From contig SZNP01000001.1 in assembly GCA_005239435.1 (NCBI GenBank), positions 1,326,042 through 1,390,041 of the forward strand: a DNA stretch of 64,000 nt, in the 5' to 3' direction. Each line of letters begins with the position of its first letter. Within the stretch, counting starts at the first letter, position 1. The notes below the pieces were generated by a model. The model did no database searches and was not told the DNA's origin. It saw only the letters and a list, made by a program, of their open reading frames with translations. Positions 24,196 through 33,172 of the stretch are shown one piece after another. The DNA is from Halorussus salinisoli (GTDB lineage: Archaea; Halobacteriota; Halobacteria; Halobacteriales; Haladaptataceae). Position numbers and translations under genes: made by a program.

Positions 24196-25929
24196 TCAGG
24201 GCGTCAATCCGACGACTTCCCGGTCCAGGACGTTGGCGTAGCCCGAGAACGAGAACTTGAGTCTCGGCACGCCGGGGAAGGTCAGCGTCTGGACCGCGAG
24301 CATCGGTCGGTCGCCGTCGGCACCGAGTCGCCGGAGGGCCGCCTCCACCGCGTCGTAGAGTTTCGCGGTCTCCTCGACTTCGAGGTCCGAGCAGACTCCG
24401 GCGACCCGGGTCGGGAGTTCCGCGACGACCTCGCCGTCCTCGACCACGGCCCAACCGCCGCCCATCTCGTTGACGTGAGAGACCGCGGTCCGCACGTCCG
24501 CGTCGTTCGCGCCGACCGCGAGGACGCCCGTGGTCTCCCAAACGATGCTGGTAGCGACCGCGCCAGAGTCGAGTCCGAGGCCCGTCACGAAGCCAGTGAA
24601 CCCCGTCCCGTCCCCTTTCGGATGTCTGTCGAGCAGGGTCGCTTTGAGGATTCCTGCTTCCGGGTCGGCGACGAGTTCGCCGCCCTCGACCGGCGGAGAG
24701 ACGGTCGTCTCGCCCGAAATCAGGCCCTGCTGGTGTTCGACCGCTCTGACCGCCCCGTCCTCGGTGACGTCGGCGGGCACCCGGAACTCGGCGGGGTCGG
24801 TCGAGACGTCCACCGAGTCGTAGAAGTGGTCGGGGTACTCGTGAGTCCGCGGGGCGACCTTCGACTCGCCCTTGTTGTAGACGACTTCGCCGCCGCTGAC
24901 GACCGTCGTGACGTTCACCTCGTCGAGGTCGTCGATGAGCACGACGTCGGCGACGCTCCCGGGCGAGAGCGACCCGACGCCCTCGTCGTCGAGACCGAAG
25001 TGGCGGGCGGGGTTGAGCGTCGCCATCCGAATCGCGTCGGCGGGTTCGACGCCCTCCTCGATGGCGCGCCGGACAACCGCGTCCATGTCGCCCTCGTCGA
25101 TGAGTTCGCGGGGCCACATCCCGTCGGTCGAGAGCGAGAGTTCCGCAGTCGGCACCTCGGGGTAGGCCGCGCCGATCGCCTCGACGTCGTCCCGAATCGA
25201 CCCGTAGCGCCCGATGGCGTGGACGCCGTTCTCGACGCGCTCGACGATATCCTCGCCCGAGATGGCCTCGTGGTCGTCGTCGATGACGGTGGCGAAGGCC
25301 GCGAGCTTTTCGCCCGAGCATCCCGCGGCGTGGCCCGAGACCGTCTTGCCTTCTTCGCGGGCGCGTTCGTACAGCAGTTCCGCGGGCGTGTCGCGACCGA
25401 CCGCGTGAATCCAGTCGGTCTCGCCCACGCCGACCACGCGGTCGTCGCCGAGCAGGTCGGCGAGGGCTCGGGCCTCCTCGTCGTTCGCTCGGCGGGGTTC
25501 GAAGGTGTCGAGCAGGGGTTGAGGCGGGACGACGGCCCGCACGCGGACCGGCAGGTAGGAGGTCGCCGCGAGGAACTGTTCGACACCCTCCGCACCGAAG
25601 GCCGGGCCGTAGCCCGTGACCTCCGAGACGACCGTGGTGGTTCCCCCTTCGATAGCGTAGTGGTAGGCGTTCTCGAACGTCTGGTGGAGGTCGAGGTGAG
25701 TGTGGGCGTCCACGAACCCCGGCGCGACGACCCGATTACCGGCGGTGATGACCTGCGTGTCGTCGCCGACGACGGGGCTGGCGTCCTCGGGGAGCGCGGC
25801 GACTCGGTCGTCCACCACCACCACGTCGCGCGACTGGAACTCGCCGATCTCCGGCAGGCAGACCCGACCGCCCGTTATCACGAGGTCGGCGGAATCGTCG
25901 CCGAGCGCGACCGACTGGAGGTCGTTCAC
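24196..25929 (-). CDS. ade: Adenine deaminase
   Basis: The start is GTG 25929, whose GTGA overlaps the stop of the upstream metallo-hydrolase gene; the 577-residue product has normal adenine deaminase size. An amidohydrolase barrel follows an N-terminal beta domain, with metal motif DAHTHLDLH (about residues 74-82), ETDWIHAVG, SGHAAGCSGEKL and LSTDGMWPREL. The C-terminal adenine-deaminase domain (about 400-577) ends FSFSGYANVLDREVVGLTP. It converts adenine to hypoxanthine in purine salvage. It is probably co-translated with the metallo-hydrolase. Confidence 0.92.
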   Translation of the reverse strand: MNDLQSVALGDDSADLVITGGRVCLPEIGEFQSRDVVVVDDRVAALPEDASPVVGDDTQVITAGNRVVAPGFVDAHTHLDLHQTFENAYHYAIEGGTTTVVSEVTGYGPAFGAEGVEQFLAATSYLPVRVRAVVPPQPLLDTFEPRRANDEEARALADLLGDDRVVGVGETDWIHAVGRDTPAELLYERAREEGKTVSGHAAGCSGEKLAAFATVIDDDHEAISGEDIVERVENGVHAIGRYGSIRDDVEAIGAAYPEVPTAELSLSTDGMWPRELIDEGDMDAVVRRAIEEGVEPADAIRMATLNPARHFGLDDEGVGSLSPGSVADVVLIDDLDEVNVTTVVSGGEVVYNKGESKVAPRTHEYPDHFYDSVDVSTDPAEFRVPADVTEDGAVRAVEHQQGLISGETTVSPPVEGGELVADPEAGILKATLLDRHPKGDGTGFTGFVTGLGLDSGAVATSIVWETTGVLAVGANDADVRTAVSHVNEMGGGWAVVEDGEVVAELPTRVAGVCSDLEVEETAKLYDAVEAALRRLGADGDRPMLAVQTLTFPGVPRLKFSFSGYANVLDREVVGLTP

Positions 25930-26882
25930 TCTGCCACCTCCCAGACCACGACGCCGCCCTGCTCGCGGGCGTCTACCTCGCCGCGCTCGTCCAGCACGTC
26001 GAGGTGACCGACCGCCTCGCTCATCCCCGAGAAGTACTCCGTCGCGGGCAGGTCGGAGAACAGTTCGTCCATCACCTCGACCGCGGTGGTCGGGCCGCCC
26101 GCGACGATTTCTCTGACGTTCTCGGTGCGGTCCTCGTGGGACGCCAGAATCTCGCCGATGCGCTGGCTCGGGGTCTCGATTTCCTCGCGGTGGCCCGGTA
26201 GAAACCGGTCGAAGTCGCGCTCGCGGAGGTCGGTCAGCGAGCGATTGAACGCCGGGAGGACTCGCGGGCGCTCGCCGTCCTCGTCGATCGGGGGTTGCAG
26301 GAGGGGATTCGGCGTGATTCCGTTCAGCACGTGGTCGCCGACCAAGGCGCACTTCTCGCCGTCGTCGGTCTCGTAGGTGAAGACGGTCTCGCCGGGGGCG
26401 TGGCCCTGGACGGCCTCGGCCGTGACGCCGGTTCCGGCGACCTCGATGGTCTCGCCGTCTTCGAGTCGTCGGTCGGTCTCGACGCCGGGCGCGACCCCGA
26501 GGAACGACTCGGGGAGCTCGGTGACGGTCTCGGCGGTCGAGCCGGCCATCCCGTGGCGCTCGAAGAACGGCACGAAGTACGACTGCTCGTAGTCGAGTCG
26601 CGCCTCGAAGTCGGCGATGATCTCGGCGGTCGTGGGACTGGCGACGACTCGTGCGCCCGCCTCTCGGAGGCGACTCGCCAGTCCGAAGTGGTCGGGATGG
26701 GGATGGGTCACCAGCACCTGTTCGATGTCGGTCGGTCCCAACTCGCGGGCTTCGAGGCTGTCGAGCAGGGCCGCCCACGCCTCTTCGCTTCCCGGTCCGG
26801 GATCGACCAGCGTCCGCCCGACGAGGTAGGCGTTGACGGGGCCGATCTGGAACGGCGTCGGTATCGAAAGCCGCGTGAACAT
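25926..26882 (-). CDS. MBL-fold metallo-hydrolase (LACTB2-like)
   Basis: ATG 26882 gives a 318-residue protein. The metallo-beta-lactamase motif THPHPDHFG (about residues 59-67), then GHAPGETVF and GDHVLNGI supply the dinuclear metal ligands. A C-terminal winged-helix-like tail (EVMDELFSDLP, VGHLDVLDERGEV) is typical of the LACTB2/glyoxalase II-like branch. Family members include an endoribonuclease and thioester hydrolases; the substrate is unknown. It overlaps ade by four bases. Confidence 0.88.
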   Translation of the reverse strand: MFTRLSIPTPFQIGPVNAYLVGRTLVDPGPGSEEAWAALLDSLEARELGPTDIEQVLVTHPHPDHFGLASRLREAGARVVASPTTAEIIADFEARLDYEQSYFVPFFERHGMAGSTAETVTELPESFLGVAPGVETDRRLEDGETIEVAGTGVTAEAVQGHAPGETVFTYETDDGEKCALVGDHVLNGITPNPLLQPPIDEDGERPRVLPAFNRSLTDLRERDFDRFLPGHREEIETPSQRIGEILASHEDRTENVREIVAGGPTTAVEVMDELFSDLPATEYFSGMSEAVGHLDVLDERGEVDAREQGGVVVWEVAE

Positions 26883-27374
26883 ACGCCCACTGTGGCCGCC
26901 TGCCGATAAACCGTTTGTGACACGGGTCGCCGGTCGCCCGGCGTCGAGACGCGAGCGTTGCATCGGTCGCTGGCACGTCGCTTACGCCGGTCGGTCGTCG
27001 CTCTGTGGCGTCGGCGGCGGTTTCGAGAATCTTCACGGACCACGGGACGCGGCCGGGCCTGCGCGAGCGTAGGGAGTCCAGGCCCGGCCGGGGAGGTACG
27101 GCGGCGCGGTGGCGGTCGCGGTGCTGTACCTGCCGCTCGAACCGACGGAGGGCTGATTCCTCCCCCGGATACCACATCGAGCGATATCAGTGGGAAACAA
27201 ATAAAATTCTTAAAAATAACTAAGTATGTGTTTAGGTATTGTAGAGTTATCTACACGACACTCCGCTCTTCATCGACGACGCCCGGCAGACGCCAGCACG
27301 AGACCTCGCCGCGGTTCCGACGAGGGTAAAAGCTATATCTGTCCTCGTCATAGGAACAGAATGGTGTGCGTGAC
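26883..27374. other. Intergenic region with an A/T-rich block and a possible third repeat copy
   Basis: No convincing gene is seen. Bases 27085-27145 contain GGGGAGGTACGG and GGTCGCGGTGCTGTAC, resembling the core of the dispersed repeat at 7009 and 58143. Bases 27185-27260 are strikingly A/T-rich and could hold promoters on either strand. Confidence 0.4.
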
Positions 27375-27608
27375 ATGAACAAACACTTCGAAGACGCGTG
27401 GTACTACGTCCGGCGTGCGGGCAAGCACCTCGCTCGCGGCGTGCGCGAGGAACTCGACCCGGTAGAGCGCCGCCTCCGGAAGGCCACTGGCCGCGAACGA
27501 GAGGAGACGAACCGCGCCGAGCGATGGCGCGAAGAACTGAAAAAGACCGAAGACGAGGCCGCCGAGCGAGCCCGACGAGCCGTGCGCAAGGCACGCAGGC
27601 GAGTCTGA
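27375..27608 (+). CDS. Small charged helical protein (haloarchaeal, DUF7553-like)
   Basis: This 77-residue product (ATG 27375; GTG 27366 is an alternative) begins MNKHFEDAWYYVRRAGKHLARGV and continues as one long Arg/Glu-rich helix, probably a coiled coil. Small haloarchaeal proteins with this MNKHFEDAWYY start are common. The function is unknown. It lies 88 nt upstream of tRNA-Val on the same strand. Confidence 0.7.
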   Translation: MNKHFEDAWYYVRRAGKHLARGVREELDPVERRLRKATGREREETNRAERWREELKKTEDEAAERARRAVRKARRRV

Positions 27609-27696
27609 GAGGACTCGCGTGAAGCCCCGGACGGCAGTCGGTTTTCCGACCGTAAAGTAAGCCTTAAGTCGCGGAAGAGGAAAGCATGGAGTGCAC

Positions 27697-27771
27697 GGGT
27701 CGGTAGTCTAGTCCGGTTATGACAGCTCCTTCACACGGAGCAGGTCGGCGGTTCGAATCCGCCCCGACCCA
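27697..27771 (+). tRNA. tRNA-Val (anticodon CAC)
   Basis: The 75-nt cloverleaf has acceptor stem GGGTCGG/CCGACCC with discriminator A, anticodon stem GCTCC/GGAGC with loop TTCACAC (anticodon CAC), T-loop GTTCGAATC, and no encoded CCA. A TATA-like CCTTAA lies about 32 bases upstream, and a short T-run (TTTT) follows two bases after the end. Confidence 0.95.
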
Positions 27772-27906
27772 TGTTTTCCCGCGAATCACACTGCGAGCAG
27801 TTCCATCTACTCGCAACACTGTGAACGGGAAAATCGTTCGCTCCGACCCACTTCTGACGGCGTGACGTGAGATAACGGTTCTAGGATAGTGACACTGCGT
27901 GGCCAG

Positions 27907-28488
27907 TCACTCCGAGGTGGTGTCCTCGTCGGTCGTAGTCTCGGTCTCCGTTTCTGTGGTGGTCTCGGTCGTGGTCTCTGTTTCGGTGGTGGTCTCCGTC
28001 TCGGTCTCGGTCGGTGTCTCGCTCTCGGTAGTTGTGGTTTCGGTCGTCGTCGTTTCGGTCTCTGTCTCCGTTTCAGTCGTCGTTTCGGTGGTCGTCGTAG
28101 GCGTGGATTCCTCGCACGACCCACCGTCGTGGAGTTGGACCTCGAAATTTCCGCAAAAGTTGTTCGCGCCGGTCGCACTGAAGCGATAGGCGTCACCGAC
28201 GGTCGGATTGGAGGAGCCAGCGGGAACGAGGAGATAGAACGTGTCGCCTTCGCACGTCCGACACGTGAACGAATCACCGTCGTTACACAGGCTCGAACCG
28301 TAGTATCGGAAGGTCTCGACGATACCTTCGTTTCCGGCTATCTCCGCTTCGCTTCCTTTTGTTATCCACCCTGTAGTTTCCGAATTGGAACGATTGGCGT
28401 CGGACCGGCGCGAATCGAGTACGGAAATCCCGCCGAGTATCGCACTACTGGCTTCGAGCACTCGGCGACGTGATACGTCCTCCGTCAT
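27907..28488 (-). CDS. Tat-exported Cys-containing protein with a Thr/Glu-repeat tail
   Basis: In this 193-residue protein the N-terminus SRRRVLEASSAILGG is a Tat signal. The middle domain (about residues 45-125) has five cysteines (LCNDG, TCRTCEGD, NFCGNF, GGSCEE) and reads as a small beta domain. The last 65 or so residues are almost only Thr, Glu and Ser repeats (TETETETTTTETTT type), a spacer probably O-glycosylated and lying in or near the surface layer. No lipobox or C-terminal sorting signal is seen. The function is unknown. Confidence 0.75.
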   Translation of the reverse strand: MTEDVSRRRVLEASSAILGGISVLDSRRSDANRSNSETTGWITKGSEAEIAGNEGIVETFRYYGSSLCNDGDSFTCRTCEGDTFYLLVPAGSSNPTVGDAYRFSATGANNFCGNFEVQLHDGGSCEESTPTTTTETTTETETETETTTTETTTTESETPTETETETTTETETTTETTTETETETTTDEDTTSE

Positions 28489-28661
28489 TCCTGTTCCCCT
28501 TCTCTCAATATGTGTGGACTGTGTTAACTATTATCTAGCTAAATCTGGTAGTTCGTTCTGCTCCCGAGGTTCCGACCTCGCTTGGCCGTGTCGGAGTGAC
28601 TCGAAGACGCACCGTAGCGACCGTTCGAGCCACTGAAAACTACGACCCACCGTACCGCGAC

Positions 28662-29867
28662 CTACCGACCGAAAAACTTCGCCCCGACGTTCTTCAGGTC
28701 CTGAATCGCGGGCATCGGGTCGTCGGCGCGCAGGTAGTCGAACCGAGGATGTCGGAGTATCGACCCCGCCACGTCGCCCACCGACTCCGTGAACGACGGC
28801 CGCTCCACGAGCGGGTAGTCCTCGAACAGGATGCTGTGGAGGTGGAGCAGTTCCCCCCGAAGGAGGTGGCCCGCAATCCCCACGTCGTAGTCGGGGTCGC
28901 GCTCGGGCGGCGTCCCTCCGGCCAGCGACCAGTAGTAGTACGGGAAATCGACGCCCGCACACACCGTGAACGGGAGCGAGGTCCAGAAGCGCGGGTTGAC
29001 CTCCATGAGTTCGAAGTCGCCGGTCCGAGGGTTCCGGAGGAACTCGACCATCGCCAGTCCGTGCCAGTCGAGTTCGTCGAGCAGTCGCCGCCCCGCGGCG
29101 TCCAACGCCGGAATATCGACCGATTCCCGGAACGCGCTCGGGCCGCCCGAGTACTTGTATCCCCGCCGCTGGCGGTGTTGAAACGTCGCTACTGGCTCGC
29201 CGTGGTCGTAGAGCGCGAAGAAGGCGTACTCGTCGGAGTCGGGGACGTACTCCTGCACGAGGGGGACGTGGTTCATCTCGGCGACCACCGCGTCCCGGTC
29301 GGGTTCGGTGCCCGGCGCGACGAACCGCGTCGAACTGTGCTGGGCGTGGCTCTCGCCGTCCGCACCGTCGAGGTACTCCGTCGCCCGAACCGTGTACCGC
29401 GGCTTGACGATGACCTCGCGGTCCCAGTCGTCCCACTCGTCGAGCGTTGCAGTCTCGGGCGTGGCCACCTCGGCGTCCGTCGCGGCCTCGAAGAGTCGCA
29501 CCCGGTCCTGGACCGACCGAAGCCTATCGAGGTCGGGCCACGGCGTACTCACGTACTCGCCGAACGCCTCCCGATGTTTCGCCAGCACGTACACGTCCTC
29601 CTCCCGGACCGGGACGACGGTCCGAACGTTCGGGAGTGAGGCCAGCGAGAGCAGCGTCTCGGCGTAGGCCGCCAGGTCCTCGTTGGGGTCGGGAGTCGTG
29701 ACCGAGTCCTCGCAGTAGTTCGACCGGAGGCCCGGTACCGCCTCCTGCTCTGAGACCGCAATCGTCGGGATGGCGCGCCGACCGAACGACCGGAGGCAGG
29801 CGGCGCTACTCGCGGCGTCGATTACCGGTACGACTACGGCGTCGGCGACTGGCGTCTCGGCCGTCAT
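28662..29867 (-). CDS. ATP-grasp carboxylate-amine ligase-like protein
   Basis: ATG 29867 gives 401 residues starting MTAETPVADAVVVPVID. The N-terminal Rossmann-like part is followed by an ATP-grasp fold: REVIVKPRYTVRA (ATP lysine), VQEYVPDSDEYA (hinge) and FELMEVNPRFWTSLPF (metal-binding Glu/Asn). A C-terminal extension contains a membrane-proximal-looking AGVDFPYYYWSLAGG. The type ligates a carboxylate to an amine; the substrates are unknown. Upstream frame extension to 30044 looks noncoding. Confidence 0.82.
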   Translation of the reverse strand: MTAETPVADAVVVPVIDAASSAACLRSFGRRAIPTIAVSEQEAVPGLRSNYCEDSVTTPDPNEDLAAYAETLLSLASLPNVRTVVPVREEDVYVLAKHREAFGEYVSTPWPDLDRLRSVQDRVRLFEAATDAEVATPETATLDEWDDWDREVIVKPRYTVRATEYLDGADGESHAQHSSTRFVAPGTEPDRDAVVAEMNHVPLVQEYVPDSDEYAFFALYDHGEPVATFQHRQRRGYKYSGGPSAFRESVDIPALDAAGRRLLDELDWHGLAMVEFLRNPRTGDFELMEVNPRFWTSLPFTVCAGVDFPYYYWSLAGGTPPERDPDYDVGIAGHLLRGELLHLHSILFEDYPLVERPSFTESVGDVAGSILRHPRFDYLRADDPMPAIQDLKNVGAKFFGR

Positions 29868-30114
29868 GCGAGGCGGACCCCTCCCTGCGAGTCGTTCGGA
29901 CTGCCGACGAACTTGCTCGCCATCACTGTTACAGACGGGACAACGTCGTGCCGTATGAACCACTCGGCCCAGCGTGGCAAAGCAGAGCAGGGCAAGACAG
30001 CGAACGGGGTAATCGTACGAAACCGATCCGCGGTGGAGCGACACACGCGACCTTCGACCAACGGGAGTTCAAATAATCGATAGAATTAATAACTCGTACT
30101 TACGCCAGTCGGAT

Positions 30115-30441
30115 ATGAACCTCGCCCTCCGACTACTGGTCGCCTGCTTCGTGATTTCCGCACCGACGGTCCTCTTTCTCGGACTGATGCGGGGACTGGA
30201 GAGGACGCGCGACGACGCGCTCCTGATGGCGTTCGCCGAACGCGACGACGCGCCACGAGACGTGTCCAGCGCGGCCGCCGAAGCCCTCGACAAGGGACCG
30301 ATTCGGGCCGACGGACGCGGGTCGAACGCGGCGGACGACCCCGCGCCCGTGGCCGACTCGTTCGTCTGTTCGACCTGCGGCGAGTCGAACATGACCGGCG
30401 CGAAGTACTGTCAGGAGTGTCTCGGGGAACTGAACCGGTAG
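30115..30441 (+). CDS. Membrane-anchored zinc-ribbon protein
   Basis: This 108-residue protein has one N-terminal helix (ALRLLVACFVISAPTVLFLGL, about residues 4-24), a polar linker, and a C-terminal four-Cys ribbon, VCSTCGESN...KYCQECLGEL. A TATA-like GAATTAATAA is about 30 bases upstream of ATG 30115. Such proteins are frequent in haloarchaea; the role is unknown. Confidence 0.75.
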   Translation: MNLALRLLVACFVISAPTVLFLGLMRGLERTRDDALLMAFAERDDAPRDVSSAAAEALDKGPIRADGRGSNAADDPAPVADSFVCSTCGESNMTGAKYCQECLGELNR

Positions 30442-30472
30442 TTTTGCGCCGGTAGATTTGGGATACTTCGCC

Positions 30473-31123
30473 TCAGTCTGCCGTCGTTCCGGTCGCTCGC
30501 GCCCGATACGTTTTCGCGTACTCGACGAAGTTCTGGAGGATTTCGAGTCCGGTCTCGCCGCTCTTTTCGGGGTGGAACTGGGTCCCCATCACGTTGCCCG
30601 CCTCGTTGGCGGCGACGGCCGCGAACTCGAATCCGTAGTCACACGAGGCGACCGCGTGGTCGTCGGCCTCGGCGCAGTACGAGTGGACGAAGTAGGCGTA
30701 GTCTCCGTCTTCGATACCTTCGGTCAACGGGTGGTCGCGCTCGACTCGGAGTTCGTTCCACCCCATGTGGGGAACCTTGACCTCGTTCCGGGGCAGTCGC
30801 TCGACGCGGCCGGGAATCAGGTCCAAGCCGTCTACAGTCTCGCCGTCCGGCGCTCCCTCCTCGCTCTCGGTAAAGAGGAGTTGGAGACCGACGCAGATGC
30901 CGAGAATCGGGGTGTCGTCGGCGATCTCCCGGAGCACGTCGTGGAACGGGGCGGAGTTGCGCATGCACTCCTCGAACGCGCCCACGCCGGGGAGGACGAC
31001 GGCCTCGGCGTCGGCGATTGCCTCGGGGTCGTCGGTGACTTCCACGTCGGCGTCGGCCCGCTCGAGCCCCCGCCGGAGGCTCCGGAGGTTGCCAACGCCG
31101 TAATCGACGATGGTGACGTTCAC
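30473..31123 (-). CDS. hisH: Imidazole glycerol phosphate synthase, glutaminase subunit
   Basis: This 216-residue class I glutamine amidotransferase opens MNVTIVDYGVGNL and has nucleophile C77 (LGICVGLQLL), H184 and E186 (TQFHPEKSGE). PHMGWN and FVHSYC are HisH signatures. It releases ammonia from glutamine for HisF, in the fifth step of histidine synthesis. No other his gene is nearby, as is usual for scattered haloarchaeal his genes. Confidence 0.95.
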   Translation of the reverse strand: MNVTIVDYGVGNLRSLRRGLERADADVEVTDDPEAIADAEAVVLPGVGAFEECMRNSAPFHDVLREIADDTPILGICVGLQLLFTESEEGAPDGETVDGLDLIPGRVERLPRNEVKVPHMGWNELRVERDHPLTEGIEDGDYAYFVHSYCAEADDHAVASCDYGFEFAAVAANEAGNVMGTQFHPEKSGETGLEILQNFVEYAKTYRARATGTTAD

Positions 31124-31214
31124 AGCGGAACGTGAGGATGAGAGGTATTGGGCCTTTCCCGTTCCGGCAGAACTGCCCGAGAGTTCTTGTCTCCCGACCA
31201 GGTATTACGTACAC

Positions 31215-31856
31215 GTGAAAGTCATACAGGACGAACCCCTCGCGGGAATCGTCACCGAGGCACTCGCAGAACTCCGGGCCGGTTTCGTAGACGCGATTCC
31301 GACGCTCATCACGGCACTCCTGTTCGTCGTCGTAGCTTATGCGACCATCAAAATCTCGATGACCCTCGTCCGGTCGGCGCTCGGACGCATCTACGCCGAC
31401 GAACTCGTGGCCGACCTCTTTACCGCCGTCGTGGGCGTCTTCCTGTGGTTCGGTGCCGCGCTGACGCTCCTGAAGATTCTGGGCATGGGCGACATCGCGG
31501 CGAGTCTGGGGACTGCCACGGGGTTCATCGCCCTGGGTATCAGCTACGCGCTCTCGGACATGATCGCGGATACGGTCTCGGGCGTGTACCTCCTGCGCGA
31601 CCCGGACTTCAACCCGGGCGACACGGTGGAAGCCAGCGACGTGACGGGCGTCGTGCGCGAAATCGACCTCCGGAAGACCCGCCTGGAGGTGGAAGGCGGC
31701 GATACGGTGGTCCTCGGGAACAGTTCGGTCGAAGAGAAGTGGACGAAGAAGACGGACGCGGAGACGAAGCAGTCGGAGTCAGAGGCGGTTCCGACCGGCG
31801 TTTCGGAGGCCTCGGGCGAGTCGGTGACCGACGAGGCACGAAAATCGCCAGAATAG
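31215..31856 (+). CDS. Minimal MscS-family mechanosensitive channel
   Basis: GTG 31215 gives 213 residues and avoids overlap with the divergent hisH start. It has three hydrophobic helices (about residues 22-45, 65-85 and 90-112). The pore helix GTATGFIALGISYALSDMIADTVSGVYLL is followed by the MscS beta domain (FNPGDTVEASDVTGVVREIDLR, then VVLGNSSVEE). The usual C-terminal alpha/beta domain is missing and replaced by a short acidic tail. It is likely an osmotic safety valve or ion channel. Confidence 0.82.
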   Translation: MKVIQDEPLAGIVTEALAELRAGFVDAIPTLITALLFVVVAYATIKISMTLVRSALGRIYADELVADLFTAVVGVFLWFGAALTLLKILGMGDIAASLGTATGFIALGISYALSDMIADTVSGVYLLRDPDFNPGDTVEASDVTGVVREIDLRKTRLEVEGGDTVVLGNSSVEEKWTKKTDAETKQSESEAVPTGVSEASGESVTDEARKSPE

Positions 31857-31949
31857 ACCCGTGGAATCGTCGGTCGGTGGCAGTTTTCGGTCGGTGGCAG
31901 TTCTCGGTCTGCCGGTGACGATCCCTGCCGACTGGTGGACGACTCTGCG

Positions 31950-32192
31950 CTACTCCTTGATGATGAGCATCCCGTCGTTGGTGGTCACGTCGGTCGCTTC
32001 GTCCGGAATCTCGAACTCGAACTGCCGGTCGCCAGCGACGACGATGGCCGTTCCGTCGATGACGTCGAGGTGCGCTTCGACGCCGCGGCCGAAGTCGATG
32101 ACGATGACGTTCTCGTCCTCGTACTCGCGGCGACTGATGGTAATGTCCTCTTGCTCGTCCGCGGCGGTCTGAAGCGGGGCTGGTGCGTCCAT
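31950..32192 (-). CDS. Small conserved haloarchaeal protein (DUF7127-like, Hsp20-like)
   Basis: This 80-residue beta-rich acidic protein (ISRREYEDENVIVIDFG, then DGTAIVVAGDRQFEFEIPDE) resembles a shortened alpha-crystallin/Hsp20-type sandwich. There is no signal or membrane segment. It is 110 nt upstream of sucD on the same strand only if read through; its start lies 93 nt before the divergent reading ahead. The function is unknown. Confidence 0.7.
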   Translation of the reverse strand: MDAPAPLQTAADEQEDITISRREYEDENVIVIDFGRGVEAHLDVIDGTAIVVAGDRQFEFEIPDEATDVTTNDGMLIIKE

Positions 32193-32302
32193 ACCTCTGA
32201 TTGGGCTGTGTTACGGGTAAGTGCTATGCCCGCGGCCGATTCGCTCTGAAAGAGAAGAACGAAAGAGAGCGAGAAGCGAAGAGGGGAAAACGGAAGACCG
32301 CC

Positions 32303-33172
32303 TTACAGGAAGTCCTCGATGTGGTCGGCGACTTCGTTCGGGGTGTCGCCGACCGGGACGCCAGCGTCGTTCAGCGCGTTGATTTTGCTCTCGGCGGTAC
32401 CCGTCCCGCTACCGGAGACGATTGCGCCCGCGTGACCCATGCGCTTGCCCGGCGGTGCGGTCCGGCCAGCGATGAAGCCGGCGACCGGCGTGTCCATGTT
32501 CTCGGCGATGTACCGGGCGGCTTCCTCCTCGTCTTCGCCGCCGATTTCGCCGCACATCACGACCGCCTTCGTGTCGGGGTCGGCCTCGAACAGTTCGAGG
32601 GCGTCGATGAAGTCCGTGCCGATGATGGGGTCGCCGCCGATACCGATGGCGGTGGTCTGGCCGATGCCCCGGGAGGTGAGGTTGTCCACGACCTGGTAGG
32701 TCAGAGTGCCCGACCGCGAGACCAGACCCACGTCGCCCGACTCGAAGATGTTGCCCGGCAGGATGCCGAGTTTGGACTCGCCGGGAGTGATGATGCCCGG
32801 ACAGTTCGGGCCGATGAGGCGGGTGTCGACCTCCGAGAGGCGCTTGTTCACCTTCGCCATGTCCTGCGTGGGGATGCCCTCGGTGATGGCGACCACGAGG
32901 TCCAGCGACGTGTCGAGCGCCTCGAAGATGGCGTCGCCTGCGAAAGCGGGCGGGACGAAGACGACCGAGGCGTCGGCGTCTTCCTCGCGGGCGGCCTGCG
33001 CTACGGTGTCGTAGACGGGGACGCCAGCGACTTCCTGTCCGCCCTTGCCCGGCACTGCGCCGGCCACGACGTTGGTGCCGTAGTCCATCATCTGCTCGGC
33101 GTGGAACTTGCCTTCCCCGCCGGTGATGCCCTGTACGACGACTCGGGTGTCGGAATCGACTAGAACGCTCAT
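32303..33172 (-). CDS. sucD: Succinate-CoA ligase, ADP-forming, alpha subunit
   Basis: In this 289-residue protein, the CoA-binding Rossmann domain starts [28 protein letters not shown] and the phospho-histidine loop [10 protein letters not shown] (H247) are complete. It makes ATP from succinyl-CoA in the citric acid cycle. Its ATG overlaps the sucC stop (ATGA), so translation is coupled. Confidence 0.97.
   Translation of the reverse strand: MSVLVDSDTRVVVQGITGGEGKFHAEQMMDYGTNVVAGAVPGKGGQEVAGVPVYDTVAQAAREEDADASVVFVPPAFAGDAIFEALDTSLDLVVAITEGIPTQDMAKVNKRLSEVDTRLIGPNCPGIITPGESKLGILPGNIFESGDVGLVSRSGTLTYQVVDNLTSRGIGQTTAIGIGGDPIIGTDFIDALELFEADPDTKAVVMCGEIGGEDEEEAARYIAENMDTPVAGFIAGRTAPPGKRMGHAGAIVSGSGTGTAESKINALNDAGVPVGDTPNEVADHIEDFL

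Noticed and set aside
24196..27177. One 993-residue minus-strand reading covering ade and upstream DNA
   Set aside because: Only the part from GTG 25929 matches adenine deaminase. Upstream it is the shadow of the metallo-hydrolase gene.
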